Assembly (NCBI GenBank): GCA_014650415.1
Contig: BMUX01000003.1
Coordinates: 310,001 to 374,000 of the forward strand
Direction: 5' to 3'
Source: Streptomyces spiroverticillatus
GTDB taxonomy: Bacteria > Actinomycetota > Actinomycetes > Streptomycetales > Streptomycetaceae
DNA length: 64,000 nucleotides
Part shown: piece after piece, positions 40,007-47,916 of the stretch
Layout of the letters: each line of letters begins with the position of its first letter
Position numbering within the stretch: position 1 is the stretch's first letter
Translations under genes and position numbers: made by a program
Notes under the pieces: model-generated
Database searches by the model: none
Seen by the model: only the letters and a program-made list of their open reading frames with translations
What the model was told of the DNA's origin: nothing

Positions 40007-42100
40007 TCACACGCCGATGTCGCGGCCGTCCTTGCGCCAGACGGAGACGACCGCCGGGCGGACCATCTTGCCGGGGCCGTCGGGCCAGGCGGAGAGGGGG
40101 TTTTCGACGGTGGCGCCGTCGAGCTCGCCCGGGTGCTGGACCGCGACCAGGACGCGGCTGTCCTGGATGAGCGGGCCGCAGGTCTCCGCGCCCTTGGGGA
40201 CGGTGAGGAACTGCTTCAGCTCGCCGCGCCGCTCGCCCGCCGTCGCGACGCCGAACAGGCCGTCGTGGGAGCCGAGTTGGTTGCCGTCCGTGGAGATCCA
40301 GAGGTTTCCGTGGGCGTCGAAGGCGACGTTGTCCGGGCAGGAGATCGGCGAGACCTTGTCCTTCGGGAAGCCCGCGAAGTAGGTGGCGGGGTCCTTCGGG
40401 TCGCCCGCGACCAGGAAGAGACGCCAGGCGAAGGTGGTGGCCGTGGGGTCGTTGCGGCGCTCGGCGAGTTCGAGGATCTGGCCGTGCTTGTTGAGGTTGC
40501 GCGGGTTGGCCTCGTCCGCACCCGGCTTGCCGGGCTTGCCGCGGTCGGTGTTGTTGGTGAGGGCGACGTAGACGCGGCCCGTGCGCGGGGACGGCTCGAC
40601 GTCCTCGGGGCGGTCCATCTTCGTCGCGCCGACCTTGTCGCCCGCGAGGCGCGTGAAGACGTACACCTCTTCGGCGGTCATGCCCGGGACGTGCGACTTC
40701 GTGCCGGTGGCCAGCGGGATCCAGGTGCCGGAGCCGTCGAACTCGCCGTCGCTGGGGTGCTTGCCGGTGCCGTCGATCTCGGCCGCCGGGCTGTCGCCGG
40801 TGAGCTTGGCGACGTACAGCGTGCCCTCGTCGAGGAGGGTGAGGTTGTGCTCCCGGGCGGCGCGGGAATTGCCCTTGCGCATCCGCTTCGACGACACGAA
40901 CTTGTAGAGGTAGTCGAAGCGCTCGTCGTCGCCCATGTAGACGACCGGGCGGCCGTCGTCGGTCAGGCGCGGCTGCGCGGCCTCGTGCTTGAAGCGGCCC
41001 AGCGCGGTCCGCTTGCGCGGGGTCGAGTCCGGGTCGTACGGGTCCAGCTCCACGACCCAGCCGTGCCGGTGGGACTCCTGGGGCTCCTGCGCGATGTCGA
41101 AGCGCTTGTCGAACCGCTCCCACTTGCGCTCGGACGCGCCCTTCTGGAGGCCGTAGCGCTTGTCGGTGGGGCTCTTGTCGTGGTCGGCGTTGGCGAAGTA
41201 CCCGTTGAAGTTCTCCTCGCCGTGGAGCGTGGTGCCCCACGGGGTGGTGCCGCCCGCGCAGTTGGCGAAGGTGCCGAAGACCTTGGTGCCGGTCGGGTCG
41301 GCGGACGTACGGAGGTACTTGGATCCGGCGGCCGGGCCGGTGAGCCTCATCGGGGTGTTGACGGTGATACGGCGGTTGAGGTGGTGGCGGGGAACGGCGG
41401 TGAGCCCGGCATTCCGGCGGTTCTCCTCGACCACGACGACACCCAGGCCGTGCGCGGCCCACGCGATCTCGACCTGCTCGCGGGTGGGGTTCTGCGGGTC
41501 GTAGCCGCGGAACATGAGGTTCTCGTCCGTGTACTCGTGGTTGGCGACCAGGAGTTGACGCTCGCGGCTGCCGAACTCGCCCCGCAGGGGGAGCAGGGAG
41601 AGGAAGTCGTTGTTGTAGCCGAACTGGCCGGCCTGGGCCTTCGCGGTCTGGTTCTCCGGGTCGAAGGCGGGGGCGCCGCGCAGGATCGGGTCGCCCCACT
41701 TGATGACCACGTTCTGCTCGTAGCCCTCGGGGATGGTGACCTTGTCGTCCTTGTTCGGGGCGACGGGGGTGAAGCGGAGGCCCTTGGCGGCCTTGGGCTT
41801 GCCGTTTCCGTGGCCGTGGCCGCCTCCGGGGCGGTGGCCCGCCGCGGGGGCCGCGACCGCCTCGGGGGCGGTGCCGACCGCGAGCGCGCCACCCGCCGTC
41901 GCGGCGACGGTGACGACGGCTGCGGCGCGCATCATCGAGCGGCGGGAGAGCGTGCCCGCGATGATGTCGCCGACGTACTCGTTGTCGCTGGTGTTCGGGA
42001 CTTCCTGGAAGCAGGCGTCACCGCAGCGGTAACGGCACGTCAGGGCGGAACGTCCGCCTGCGTGCGGCGACGGGTTGAGCAGCGGCAGCAGGTTGCGCAC
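40007..42100 (-). CDS. PhoX family alkaline phosphatase, Tat-exported
   Basis: A 697-residue protein starting at GTG 42100 behind GGAGGGG. A twin-arginine signal SRRSMMRAAAVVTVAATAGG lies near residue 55, after a Cys-containing N-terminal extension. The DUF839/PhoX domain follows, with ANHEYTDENLMF, CAGGTTPWGTTLHGEENFNG, YMGDDERFDYLYKFVSS, DRPEDVEPSPRTGRVYVALT and CPDNVAFDAHGNLWISTDGN. The acidic and His-rich patches match the Ca/Fe-site motifs of PhoX. Length is normal. A PHO box upstream predicts PhoP activation under phosphate limitation. It releases phosphate from organic esters outside the cell. Confidence 0.93.
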   Translation of the reverse strand: MRNLLPLLNPSPHAGGRSALTCRYRCGDACFQEVPNTSDNEYVGDIIAGTLSRRSMMRAAAVVTVAATAGGALAVGTAPEAVAAPAAGHRPGGGHGHGNGKPKAAKGLRFTPVAPNKDDKVTIPEGYEQNVVIKWGDPILRGAPAFDPENQTAKAQAGQFGYNNDFLSLLPLRGEFGSRERQLLVANHEYTDENLMFRGYDPQNPTREQVEIAWAAHGLGVVVVEENRRNAGLTAVPRHHLNRRITVNTPMRLTGPAAGSKYLRTSADPTGTKVFGTFANCAGGTTPWGTTLHGEENFNGYFANADHDKSPTDKRYGLQKGASERKWERFDKRFDIAQEPQESHRHGWVVELDPYDPDSTPRKRTALGRFKHEAAQPRLTDDGRPVVYMGDDERFDYLYKFVSSKRMRKGNSRAAREHNLTLLDEGTLYVAKLTGDSPAAEIDGTGKHPSDGEFDGSGTWIPLATGTKSHVPGMTAEEVYVFTRLAGDKVGATKMDRPEDVEPSPRTGRVYVALTNNTDRGKPGKPGADEANPRNLNKHGQILELAERRNDPTATTFAWRLFLVAGDPKDPATYFAGFPKDKVSPISCPDNVAFDAHGNLWISTDGNQLGSHDGLFGVATAGERRGELKQFLTVPKGAETCGPLIQDSRVLVAVQHPGELDGATVENPLSAWPDGPGKMVRPAVVSVWRKDGRDIGV

Positions 42101-42179
42101 GGGTCGGGTCCCCTCCGGGTCATCAGTGCGTACGGGTTTGTGCGTACGAATCCGGGGGTTCGGCCCGGTCACGGCGGTG

Positions 42180-42235
42180 ACACTAGGGGGCGTGGGGGGT
42201 GTGCGGGGGGCCCACGGGGTGAACGCCGGGTGAAG
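42180..42235 (-). promoter_or_regulatory. PHO box and -10 element upstream of phoX
   Basis: On the sense (minus) strand CTTCACCCGGC is followed directly by GTTCACCCCGT (42214-42235). These are two adjacent 11-bp direct-repeat units matching the Streptomyces PhoP consensus GTTCACC plus four variable bases. A TAGTGT -10-like hexamer lies downstream at 42180-42185. The box is about 115-135 bp before the start codon. Confidence 0.75.
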
Positions 42236-42377
42236 TCCAACCAACCGGTCCACGCCTGGCGCGGGACTGCGTCCCACTCCGCCCCCTTGAACATCGGGGC
42301 CACCCCCCTTCCCCTCTTGGGCACCGGGCCCGCCCCCTCCCCTTTGGACGGCGTACCGCCCCCTTCCCCTTCTCCCT

Positions 42378-42487
42378 CGCCCCCTTGGGCGGCGGGGCCG
42401 CCCGTCTCCTCCCTCTTCCCCCTCGCCCCCTTGGGCGGCGGGGCCGCCCCCTCCCTCCCCTCGCCGCCTTGGGCGGCGGGGCCGCCC
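42378..42487 (+). repeat. Three tandem GC-rich hairpin repeats
   Basis: CCTTGGGCGGCGGGGCCGCC occurs three times (about 42380, 42426, 42466), spaced 40-46 bp apart in a C-rich context. Each copy can fold through GGGCGGC and its partial complement CCGCCC. No coding sense is visible on either strand. Confidence 0.6.
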
Positions 42488-42650
42488 CCCGGGGGCGGGA
42501 CGGGCGGGCAAGGGGGCGGCCCGCCCGATCCGGGCCCGCCCCGGTACCGGCCCCTGCCCGCACCTTGCACGCCGGGTGCGCTCGGCCCAGGCCCTCGGGG
42601 CGCCTCCCGGCACCGGGCACGTGAAGCCCCGGCCCGCTGGGCCAAGGAGG

Positions 42651-42755
42651 CCCCAGCCCCGCCCCTTCACCTAAACCCGCGGGGCAAGGGGACCCGGTTC
42701 CGTGCGGGAGCGTCGTGGCTGGTCGCGCAGTTCCCCGCGCCCCTAAAGGGCGCGC
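42651..42755 (+). repeat. Intergenic repeat element, copy 2
   Basis: CCCCAGCCCCGCCCCTTCAC plus CTAAACCCGCGGGGC, a spacer, then CGCGCAGTTCCCCGCGCCCC with a short AAAGGG hairpin. It matches the right half of the copy at 30723 base for base over most of both modules. It lies between phoX and the MFS gene. Confidence 0.75.
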
Positions 42756-42817
42756 CAAAGGGCCCGGCCCCCGGACCGGTGTGCGGTCCGAGGGGCGGGC
42801 CCGGGAGGGCGGGAGGG

Positions 42818-44365
42818 TCAGGAGGCCGTGGTCAGGAGGGACTGGTCCGGGGTCGGGGCTGCAGCCGACGGAGCCGGGGCCGGCTTCGGGTCGCGCATCA
42901 TCAGGAAGGCGACCGCCGCCGCAACCAGGACGCCCGCCGCGCTCAGCAGGAACGTCGTCCCGACCCCGGAGGTGAAGGCGTCCCGCGCCGTCTGGGCCAG
43001 CCCCGAGTCCCCCATCGCCAGCGCCTCCCCGATCGAGTGCTTCGCCGCAGCAGGCGCCGACTCCGGCATGGCCGCCGCGTACCCGGTGGTGAGGATGGAC
43101 CCCAGGGCCGCGACCCCCAGCGCCGCCCCCGCCTGCTGGATCGTGTCGTTCAGCGCCGACCCGACCCCCGCGTGCTCCGCCGGAATGGCCCCCATCAGCG
43201 CGGTGATCGCCGCCGGCATCGCCAGCCCGGCACCCGCGCCGACCGCCACCATCGCCGCCGCCAGCATCAGGAAGCTGTCGCCCTGGTCGACCGTACCCAG
43301 GAGCACGAACCCGCCCGCCAGGACCAGCAGGCCGATCGCCGCCATCGCCCGGTTGCCGATCTTCTGGCCGAGCGTCGCACCGAGCCCGTTGAAGGCGAGC
43401 GCCGCCACCGCCATCGGGATGAAGGCCGAACCCGCCTCGGTCGGCGAGTACCCGAGCACGAACTGCACGTACTGCGTGACGACCAGCAGCATTCCGCCGT
43501 TGCCGACCTGCACCAGGGTGAGGGAGAGGCTGCCGCCCGCGAAGTTGCGGTCACGGAAGAGCCGCAGCGGCACCATCGGCTCGTCGACCTTCAGCTCCCA
43601 GGCGACGAAGGCGCCGAGCCCGACCACCGCGACGATCAGCGAGACGACGGTGCCGGCGTTCGAGAGCCCGCCCTTGGGCAGTTCGTTGATCGTCCAGATC
43701 AGTGCCACCATGCCGATCACCGAGAGGAGCGCCCCGACCGGGTCCGCCTTCTTCCACGCGCCCTTCGACTCCGGCATCAGGAACAGCGCGGCGAGGATCG
43801 CGACGACCGCCACCGGCACGTTGATCAGGAACACCGCGCCCCACGAGAAGTGCGTCACCAGCGCGCCGCCCATTACCGGACCGCCGATCAGACCCAGCAT
43901 CGAGACCGAGCCCCACACCGCCATCGCCTTGCGCAGTTCGTCCGCATCGAAGACGGTCATCAGGATGGAGAGCGTGCTCGGCATGATCAGCGCGCCGCCG
44001 ATGCCCATCACCGTGCGTGCGGCGATGAGTTGGCCCGGGTCGGACGCGAACGCCCCTGCCAGCGAGGCGAGTCCGAAGAGCGCCAGTCCCAGGACCATCA
44101 CTTTCCGCCTGCCGAAGCGGTCCGAGAGGCTGCCGGAGGTCAGGAGCAGTCCGGCGAAGACCAGGATGTAACTCTCCATCACCCACTGGATGTTCTGCGG
44201 CGTCGCCCCCAAGTCCTCGGTCAGGGCCGGGACTGCGACCGTCAGCGCCATGTTGTCGATGACCAGCACCAGCGTGGCCAGGCACAGCACCATCAGGATG
44301 ATCCAGCGTCGCGGATTGCGTGCCACCGAACCGGCTTCCTGTGCCGCCGACTTGAGCGTTTCCAT
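42818..44365 (-). CDS. MFS drug:H+ antiporter, DHA2 (14-TMS) family
   Basis: A 515-residue transporter starting METLKSAAQEAG behind GGAGG. There are 14 predicted helices. Motifs: LDxTVVNVALP-like VIDNMALTVAVPALTEDL in helix 1, SGSLSDRFGRRKVMVLG between helices 2 and 3, and GPVMGGALVTHFSWGAVFLI (antiporter motif C region). Similar to EmrB/QacA-type exporters. The divergent TetR gene and an intergenic inverted repeat suggest ligand-induced derepression. Extrudes an unknown toxic or signal compound. Confidence 0.93.
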   Translation of the reverse strand: METLKSAAQEAGSVARNPRRWIILMVLCLATLVLVIDNMALTVAVPALTEDLGATPQNIQWVMESYILVFAGLLLTSGSLSDRFGRRKVMVLGLALFGLASLAGAFASDPGQLIAARTVMGIGGALIMPSTLSILMTVFDADELRKAMAVWGSVSMLGLIGGPVMGGALVTHFSWGAVFLINVPVAVVAILAALFLMPESKGAWKKADPVGALLSVIGMVALIWTINELPKGGLSNAGTVVSLIVAVVGLGAFVAWELKVDEPMVPLRLFRDRNFAGGSLSLTLVQVGNGGMLLVVTQYVQFVLGYSPTEAGSAFIPMAVAALAFNGLGATLGQKIGNRAMAAIGLLVLAGGFVLLGTVDQGDSFLMLAAAMVAVGAGAGLAMPAAITALMGAIPAEHAGVGSALNDTIQQAGAALGVAALGSILTTGYAAAMPESAPAAAKHSIGEALAMGDSGLAQTARDAFTSGVGTTFLLSAAGVLVAAAVAFLMMRDPKPAPAPSAAAPTPDQSLLTTAS

Positions 44366-44422
44366 CTCCAACCTCCGTTGTCCGAAGCCCAATTGCGGGG
44401 CGCTGAGTACGCCGTTCTCTCG

Positions 44423-44459
44423 TTGCGAACACTGTACGCACGGCGCACGGTGTACGCAA
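44423..44459. promoter_or_regulatory. Operator-like inverted repeat between the MFS and TetR genes
   Basis: TTGCGAACACTG and CGGTGTACGCAA are inverted copies matching at 10 of 12 positions with a 13-bp spacer, midway between the divergent starts at 44365 and 44563. It probably binds the TetR-family protein; a shorter direct repeat of TGTACGCA lies inside. Confidence 0.5.
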
Positions 44460-44488
44460 GAGGCAAACAGCGTGCGCTACGGTGGATC

Positions 44489-44518
44489 GCAGAAGCAGAA
44501 GCAGAAGCAGAAGCAGAC
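44489..44518 (+). repeat. GCAGAA hexamer microsatellite in the TetR gene leader
   Basis: Four perfect GCAGAA units and one GCAGAC stand in tandem about 45-75 bp before the TetR start codon. Change in copy number could alter leader length or promoter spacing. Confidence 0.7.
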
Positions 44519-44562
44519 GCCCGCGAGACAGGGGCAGACCGAGACAGAGGGAGGGCCCGAAC

Positions 44563-45333
44563 ATGGCGGCGTCCGAGAAAACGGCCAGGTCAGCAGCGCA
44601 GCCCGTCGCATCCGTGTGGACGCGCCCGCGCCCCAAGCAGCGCGAGCAGCTCAGCCGGGAGCAGATCGTCGCGGAGGCGGTACTGCTGCTGGACGCCGAC
44701 GGCATCGAGTCCTTGAGCATGCGAAAGCTCGGCACCCGTCTGGGCGCCGGCGCGACATCCCTCTACCGGCATGTCGCCAACAAGGACGAACTCATCGAGC
44801 TGGTCGTGGACGAGATCTATGGAGAACTCGAAGTCCCGGCGGTCACCGGGGAGTTGAACTGGCGCGAGGCCGCGGTCCGCAGCGCGTACAGCGTGCGCGC
44901 GATGGCGATCCGCCACCCGTGGATGGCCTCGGTACTGGGCCAGGTGGGCCTTGTCCACCTGGGGCCGAACGTGCTGCGCATGACGGAGCGACTGGCCGAC
45001 ATCATCGCGACGGCGGGGTTCGCCGCCGAGGAGGCCGATCTCGCCCTCAGCGCGGTCTTCTCGTACGTCATCGGGTACGCGACCAGCGAGGCCGCGCAGT
45101 TGTCGTTGATCGCACGCAGTGGCATGACGGAGGAGGAGTGGATCGCGAGCCTGACCGGCGTCGCCGCTGCCGCCACGGAGGAACTTCCGCGACTGCGGGA
45201 GGGACACGACAACTACCGGGGAAAGACCGCGGAGCAGATCCGGGGCGAGAAGTTCGACTACGGGCTCCAACGCGTCCTGGACGGACTGGAGTTCCGGCTC
45301 GGCACCCTCTCGACCGGTGGCGCTGCGAAGTAG
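44563..45333 (+). CDS. TetR/AcrR-family repressor with TetR_C-type ligand domain
   Basis: A 256-residue protein from ATG 44563 behind GGAGGG. The N-terminal HTH covers about residues 28-75 (LSREQIVAEAVLLLDADGIE, SMRKLGTRLGAGATSLYRHV, NKDELIELVVDEI). The remainder is an all-helical ligand domain of the TetR_C (tetracycline-repressor-like) class (ATEELPRLREGHDN region). It is divergent from the DHA2 exporter gene, so it probably represses exporter and itself. Confidence 0.93.
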   Translation: MAASEKTARSAAQPVASVWTRPRPKQREQLSREQIVAEAVLLLDADGIESLSMRKLGTRLGAGATSLYRHVANKDELIELVVDEIYGELEVPAVTGELNWREAAVRSAYSVRAMAIRHPWMASVLGQVGLVHLGPNVLRMTERLADIIATAGFAAEEADLALSAVFSYVIGYATSEAAQLSLIARSGMTEEEWIASLTGVAAAATEELPRLREGHDNYRGKTAEQIRGEKFDYGLQRVLDGLEFRLGTLSTGGAAK

Positions 45334-45443
45334 TTCGCCCGGTCACGGTACGGCTCGGGGGGACTGGGGCAGGGCTGGGGGTTCTGCGGTACGACTCGGA
45401 TGCGGCGGTACGTGTGCCGGGCGGGCCGGGAACGTACCGCACC

Positions 45444-45863
45444 TCACGCAGCGGCGACGTACGCCTTGGCGGCGGCGTCGCTCTCGCCCTGCGACGTGGC
45501 CTTCACCGACGCGTCGTCCGGCAGGATGCGGCCCAGGCCGGCCAGTCCGTCGAGGGCGTCCAGGGCCGGGACCTTGCGGGCCGACGGGGAGCCGCCGTGC
45601 GCCTCGGCGCCGATCCGCTGCTTCATCGTCGGCGGCACGGAGCGCGTCGGCACGTCCGCCCTCCAACGGGTCGCCGTCGGTGCTTCGACCGACGCCGTCC
45701 CGGCCGGGGTGTCCGCGCGCTCGGCAGCGGGGGCGGCCGGCTGCGGGGCGTCGGAGGAGCGGTCGCTCGGGGCGGCGGCGGAGGCGGACGCCGGGGCGGC
45801 GAAGCCCAGCATCGCGAGGAGCGCGACAATCGCGCTGATCAGTGCGGTCCACATCGTCTTCAT
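45444..45863 (-). CDS. Small secreted protein
   Basis: A 139-residue protein from ATG 45863 behind AAGGAG. The signal peptide is MKTMWTALISAIVALLAMLG with cleavage near ASA. The mature part is Ala/Pro/Ser-rich and disordered, then ARKVPALDALDGLAGLGRIL and ESDAAAKAYVAAA. It resembles a group of small Streptomyces proteins that I recall as DUF6344, but this is uncertain. Function unknown. Confidence 0.7.
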   Translation of the reverse strand: MKTMWTALISAIVALLAMLGFAAPASASAAAPSDRSSDAPQPAAPAAERADTPAGTASVEAPTATRWRADVPTRSVPPTMKQRIGAEAHGGSPSARKVPALDALDGLAGLGRILPDDASVKATSQGESDAAAKAYVAAA

Positions 45864-46181
45864 GGCACGGCTCCTTGAGGGTGCGTCAGTCTGCTTGCGG
45901 GCATGAGGAGTACGCGTTCCGGGATGTCCGGTTTTCGTACTTTCCTCATGATGCGGAGGACGCACAGGAACGCACGGACCGCCACCCCGATTCGCAGTTC
46001 TTCGGACAAACGCCACCCATGCGGCGCAATCATGGGCCCGGAAGTCCCTGCCCGCCCCGGCCCCGGCCACTGCTCCACCCGTGCAAAAGCGGCCGCTAAC
46101 CTTACGTGTCACCCCTGGTCAGGGATCAATCCCTCCAGTACGGACATACAACGCACCCAACTCACTCGAAAGGCCTCGCCC
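45864..46181. other. Intergenic region between the secreted and VWA genes
   Basis: Divergent upstream region of about 320 bp. It has a locally lower GC patch near 45920-45950 and a possible -10 TAACCT near 46097 on the plus strand. I see no gene or strong repeat. Confidence 0.35.
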
Positions 46182-47846
46182 ATGGGCATTCGGAGCTTGC
46201 TGCGCAAGGTGTTTGGCGGTCGGACGGAACAGGTCGACGAGACCTCGACGGCGGCGGCGCCGTCCCTCCCGGCCCAGACCGAGCGCACGGAGCCGGCCGA
46301 AGCCGGGGCGAACGAGCCCTCCGGCCAGGTGAGTTCGGCCCCGTCCCGGGCCACCGCCTCCTCTTCCCTGGCCGCGGACCTGGTCGCCGAAGCCTTCGAC
46401 AACCCGAAGCGCACGGCCCCGCCGAAGCCGCCGATCGAGTCCGCACGGGAGGAGGCCCCCGCCCCGGAGGCCACACCTGTCCGGGACGAGGCACCTGCCC
46501 CGGCCCCCGAGCCCGTACGGGAGACGTCCCCCGAGCCGACGCGGGAAGCGGACCCCACCCCGGAGGCCGAGCCCGAGCCGACACGGGAAGCGGACTCCTC
46601 TGCGGAGGCCGAGCCCGTACCGGCCGAGACTCCGGCCCCGCAGGCCGAGTCCGTACCGGAAGCCACTCCCGTACCGGAGCAGAAGCCGGAACCGGAACCG
46701 GAGCCCGAACCGGAGCCCACCCCCGCCGTCCCGGCCCAGTCCGCCCCGAAAGACCTCCCGGCACCCACCGCCACCACCGCCGAGGGCCGCCTCCCCGCCC
46801 AGACCGACCGCGACACCGCCCCGGAGTCCACCACCCCGGAGCCCACGGCCGACACCGACACGGACCCCGAGGCCGCATCCGCTCCCGCCGAGCCCGAGGC
46901 CGCCGCCTCCGCCGAGCCCGAGCCCGAGGCCGAGGCCGAGGCCGAGGCCGACCCCACCCCCGAGGCCGAGCCCATCGCTGCCGCCCCCGAGGCCCCGGCC
47001 CCCGAGCCCGCCGCCGAGGCCCCGGCCCAGATCGAGTCCGAGCCCGCCACCGAGGCCCCCGCCCCGGCCGAGTCCGAGCCCGCCGCCGAGGCCCCCGCCC
47101 CGGCCGCCGAGCCCGAGCCCTCCGCCGAAGCCGCCCCCACCGCGCCCCGCGAGGACCGCGAGGACCGCGAGGACCGCGAAGCCCTCACCCCCGCCCAGCT
47201 CAAGAAGCTCAAGGTCCCCCACCGCGCCGCCGCCACCGCCCTCAAGAAGGCCGAGGTCCCGGAGGCCGCACGGGCCAAGGTGTACCTCGTCCTCGACCGC
47301 TCCGGATCCATGCGCCCGTACTACAAGGACGGCAGCGCCCAGAAGCTCGGCGAGCAGGCCCTCGCGCTGGCGGTCCACCTCGACCCCGGGGCCACCCCCA
47401 CCGTCCCCGTCGTCTTCTTCTCCACCGACATCGACGGCACCGGCGAGCTCACCCCCGAGGCCATCGACGGCCAGGTCGACGCCCTGCACGCCGACCTCGG
47501 CCACATGGGCCGCACCAGCTACCACCGCGCGATCGAAGAGGTCGTCGACCACTACGAGAAGCACTCCACCAGCTACGACGGCCCCGCCCTCGTGATCTTC
47601 CAGACGGACGGCGCCCCGGAGGCGAAGACCGCCGCCACCGCCGCCCTCGCCGAGGCCGCCCGGCTGCCGCTGTTCTGGCAGTTCGTGGCGTTCGGCGACA
47701 CCGAGGCCAAGGGCTTCGACTACCTCCGCAAGCTGGACGCCGAGAACGCCGCGTTCTTCCACGCGGGCCCGGCCCCCGCCGACCTCACCGACGCGGCCCT
47801 GTTCAAGGGCGTACTCGGGGGCTCGGCGGAATGGCTCAAGCGCTGA
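46182..47846 (+). CDS. Cytosolic VWA protein with long acidic Pro/Glu/Ala region
   Basis: A 554-residue protein with ATG 46182 ([20 protein letters not shown]) and no signal peptide. Residues about 20-345 are low-complexity, rich in [10 protein letters not shown] and EAEAEAEA runs with an REDREDRED end. A VWA domain follows (about 366-540). Its MIDAS is DRSGSM, the Thr is in [10 protein letters not shown] and the Asp in QTDGAPEAK. The start [20 protein letters not shown] resembles the TerF/TerY-type VWA of tellurite-resistance clusters. No ter genes are nearby. It is likely an adaptor; partners are unknown. Confidence 0.88.
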   Translation: MGIRSLLRKVFGGRTEQVDETSTAAAPSLPAQTERTEPAEAGANEPSGQVSSAPSRATASSSLAADLVAEAFDNPKRTAPPKPPIESAREEAPAPEATPVRDEAPAPAPEPVRETSPEPTREADPTPEAEPEPTREADSSAEAEPVPAETPAPQAESVPEATPVPEQKPEPEPEPEPEPTPAVPAQSAPKDLPAPTATTAEGRLPAQTDRDTAPESTTPEPTADTDTDPEAASAPAEPEAAASAEPEPEAEAEAEADPTPEAEPIAAAPEAPAPEPAAEAPAQIESEPATEAPAPAESEPAAEAPAPAAEPEPSAEAAPTAPREDREDREDREALTPAQLKKLKVPHRAAATALKKAEVPEAARAKVYLVLDRSGSMRPYYKDGSAQKLGEQALALAVHLDPGATPTVPVVFFSTDIDGTGELTPEAIDGQVDALHADLGHMGRTSYHRAIEEVVDHYEKHSTSYDGPALVIFQTDGAPEAKTAATAALAEAARLPLFWQFVAFGDTEAKGFDYLRKLDAENAAFFHAGPAPADLTDAALFKGVLGGSAEWLKR

Positions 47847-47859
47847 CGGACGCACCCCT

Positions 47860-47891
47860 GGCGCCCTCACCTATATGCAGGTGAGGGCGCC
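47860..47891 (+). terminator. Hairpin terminator after the VWA gene
   Basis: GGCGCCCTCACCT and AGGTGAGGGCGCC pair perfectly over 13 bp around ATATGC. It is only 25 bp before the metG start codon and overlaps the expected -35 region of metG. Confidence 0.8.
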
Positions 47892-47904
47892 TCCTCGTAC
47901 CACT

Positions 47905-47910
47905 TAAGAT
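47905..47910 (+). promoter_or_regulatory. -10 element of metG (leaderless transcript predicted)
   Basis: TAAGAT lies with 6 nt between its last base and the ATG at 47917, so transcription would begin at or next to the start codon. No ribosome-binding site precedes metG. Confidence 0.5.
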
Positions 47911-47916
47911 TTCCGC

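Noticed and set aside
42378..42487. CRISPR-like array
   Set aside because: Only three copies, each itself a GC-rich palindrome, with non-unique C-rich spacers and no cas genes.
40004..44716. A 1,570-codon plus-strand frame across phoX and the MFS gene
   Set aside because: It is antisense to two well-recognised genes and spans their intergenic repeats; composition is that of a GC-rich shadow.
47860..47916. Possible T-box or other riboswitch before metG
   Set aside because: Only a simple terminator hairpin and a -10 box fit in the 70-bp gap; there is no room or signature for a T-box.
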